This document shows, piece by piece, positions 23,289-23,385 of a stretch of 23,385 nucleotides of DNA (position 1 is its first letter; each line of letters opens with the position of its first letter). Location of the stretch: contig CAKVBD010000035.1 of NCBI GenBank assembly GCA_934725105.1, forward strand, positions 1-23,385, in the 5' to 3' direction. Origin of the DNA: an uncultured Bulleidia sp. (lineage in GTDB: Bacteria; Bacillota_I; Bacilli_A; Erysipelotrichales; Erysipelotrichaceae). The position numbers were made by a program, and so were the translations under genes. The notes beneath the pieces were generated by a model. The model made no database searches. It saw only the letters and a list, made by a program, of their open reading frames with translations, and was not told the DNA's origin.

Positions 23289-23385
23289 CTTTGATGAATA
23301 TCATAAAATGCTGAACTGAAAAGTTAAATTCCACTTTCAAAAGAAAAATTTAAAAGTTGAAATTAGTTGTGCAGAAACAGTGCTG
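23289..23385. other. AT-rich region upstream of sepF, no gene recognised
   Basis: No supported reading frame, terminator or known RNA was seen in this edge segment. AACTTTT-like stretches recur on the minus strand. The gene upstream of sepF lies outside the window. Confidence 0.4.

Overview
The window looks like chromosome from a low-GC, AT-rich Firmicute. The gene set supports this: cdaA-cdaR-glmM, a sepF-ylmH-divIVA-ileS division cluster with an isoleucine T-box, a YugI-like S1 protein, type III glutamine synthetase, strong GGAGG ribosome sites and many intrinsic terminators. The divergent MetK and IleS and the reordered neighbourhoods would fit a gut Erysipelotrichia-type lineage, but that placement is inference. 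No mobile element, phage gene, rRNA, tRNA or CRISPR array is visible, so this is mainly core and housekeeping DNA with some accessory cassettes.

Layout. From 4200 down to 91 (minus) lies a tightly overlapping operon cdaA-cdaR-glmM, joining c-di-AMP synthesis to amino-sugar supply for the cell wall. Its promoter carries a perfect 10-bp inverted repeat. From 6860 to 4337 (minus) is a three-gene cassette of a nucleosidase-like protein, a spore-photoproduct-lyase-like radical SAM enzyme and a short-chain dehydrogenase. From 11050 to 6900 (minus) is a MarR repressor followed by the two halves of a heterodimeric ABC exporter, under a promoter overlapped by a clear palindromic operator. At about 11.5 kb a minus-strand S1-domain RNA-binding protein gene and a plus-strand NifU-type Fe-S protein gene diverge. 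glnN (glutamine synthetase III) follows on the plus strand, converging on a minus-strand AI-2E-family membrane protein gene.

From 15.46 kb on the plus strand comes metK. Its leader folds as a SAM-I/SAM-IV-clan riboswitch that seems to lack P4. Next is a MarR-MATE efflux pair with a palindrome placed exactly in the promoter spacer. From 23.28 to 18.63 kb (minus) is sepF-ylmH-divIVA-ileS, with a complete T-box (AUC specifier) between divIVA and ileS.

The most notable points are the compact metK riboswitch with a 7-bp pseudoknot and a plausible Shine-Dalgarno-sequestering platform; an isoleucyl-tRNA synthetase whose HIGH motif reads HAGT along with other changed signature residues; the radical-SAM/nucleosidase/SDR cassette; a c-di-AMP cyclase with a C-terminal extension of about 175 residues; and several well-defined operators. 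I did not find a wholly new multi-gene system. The cassette at 4.3-6.9 kb is the least explained group.
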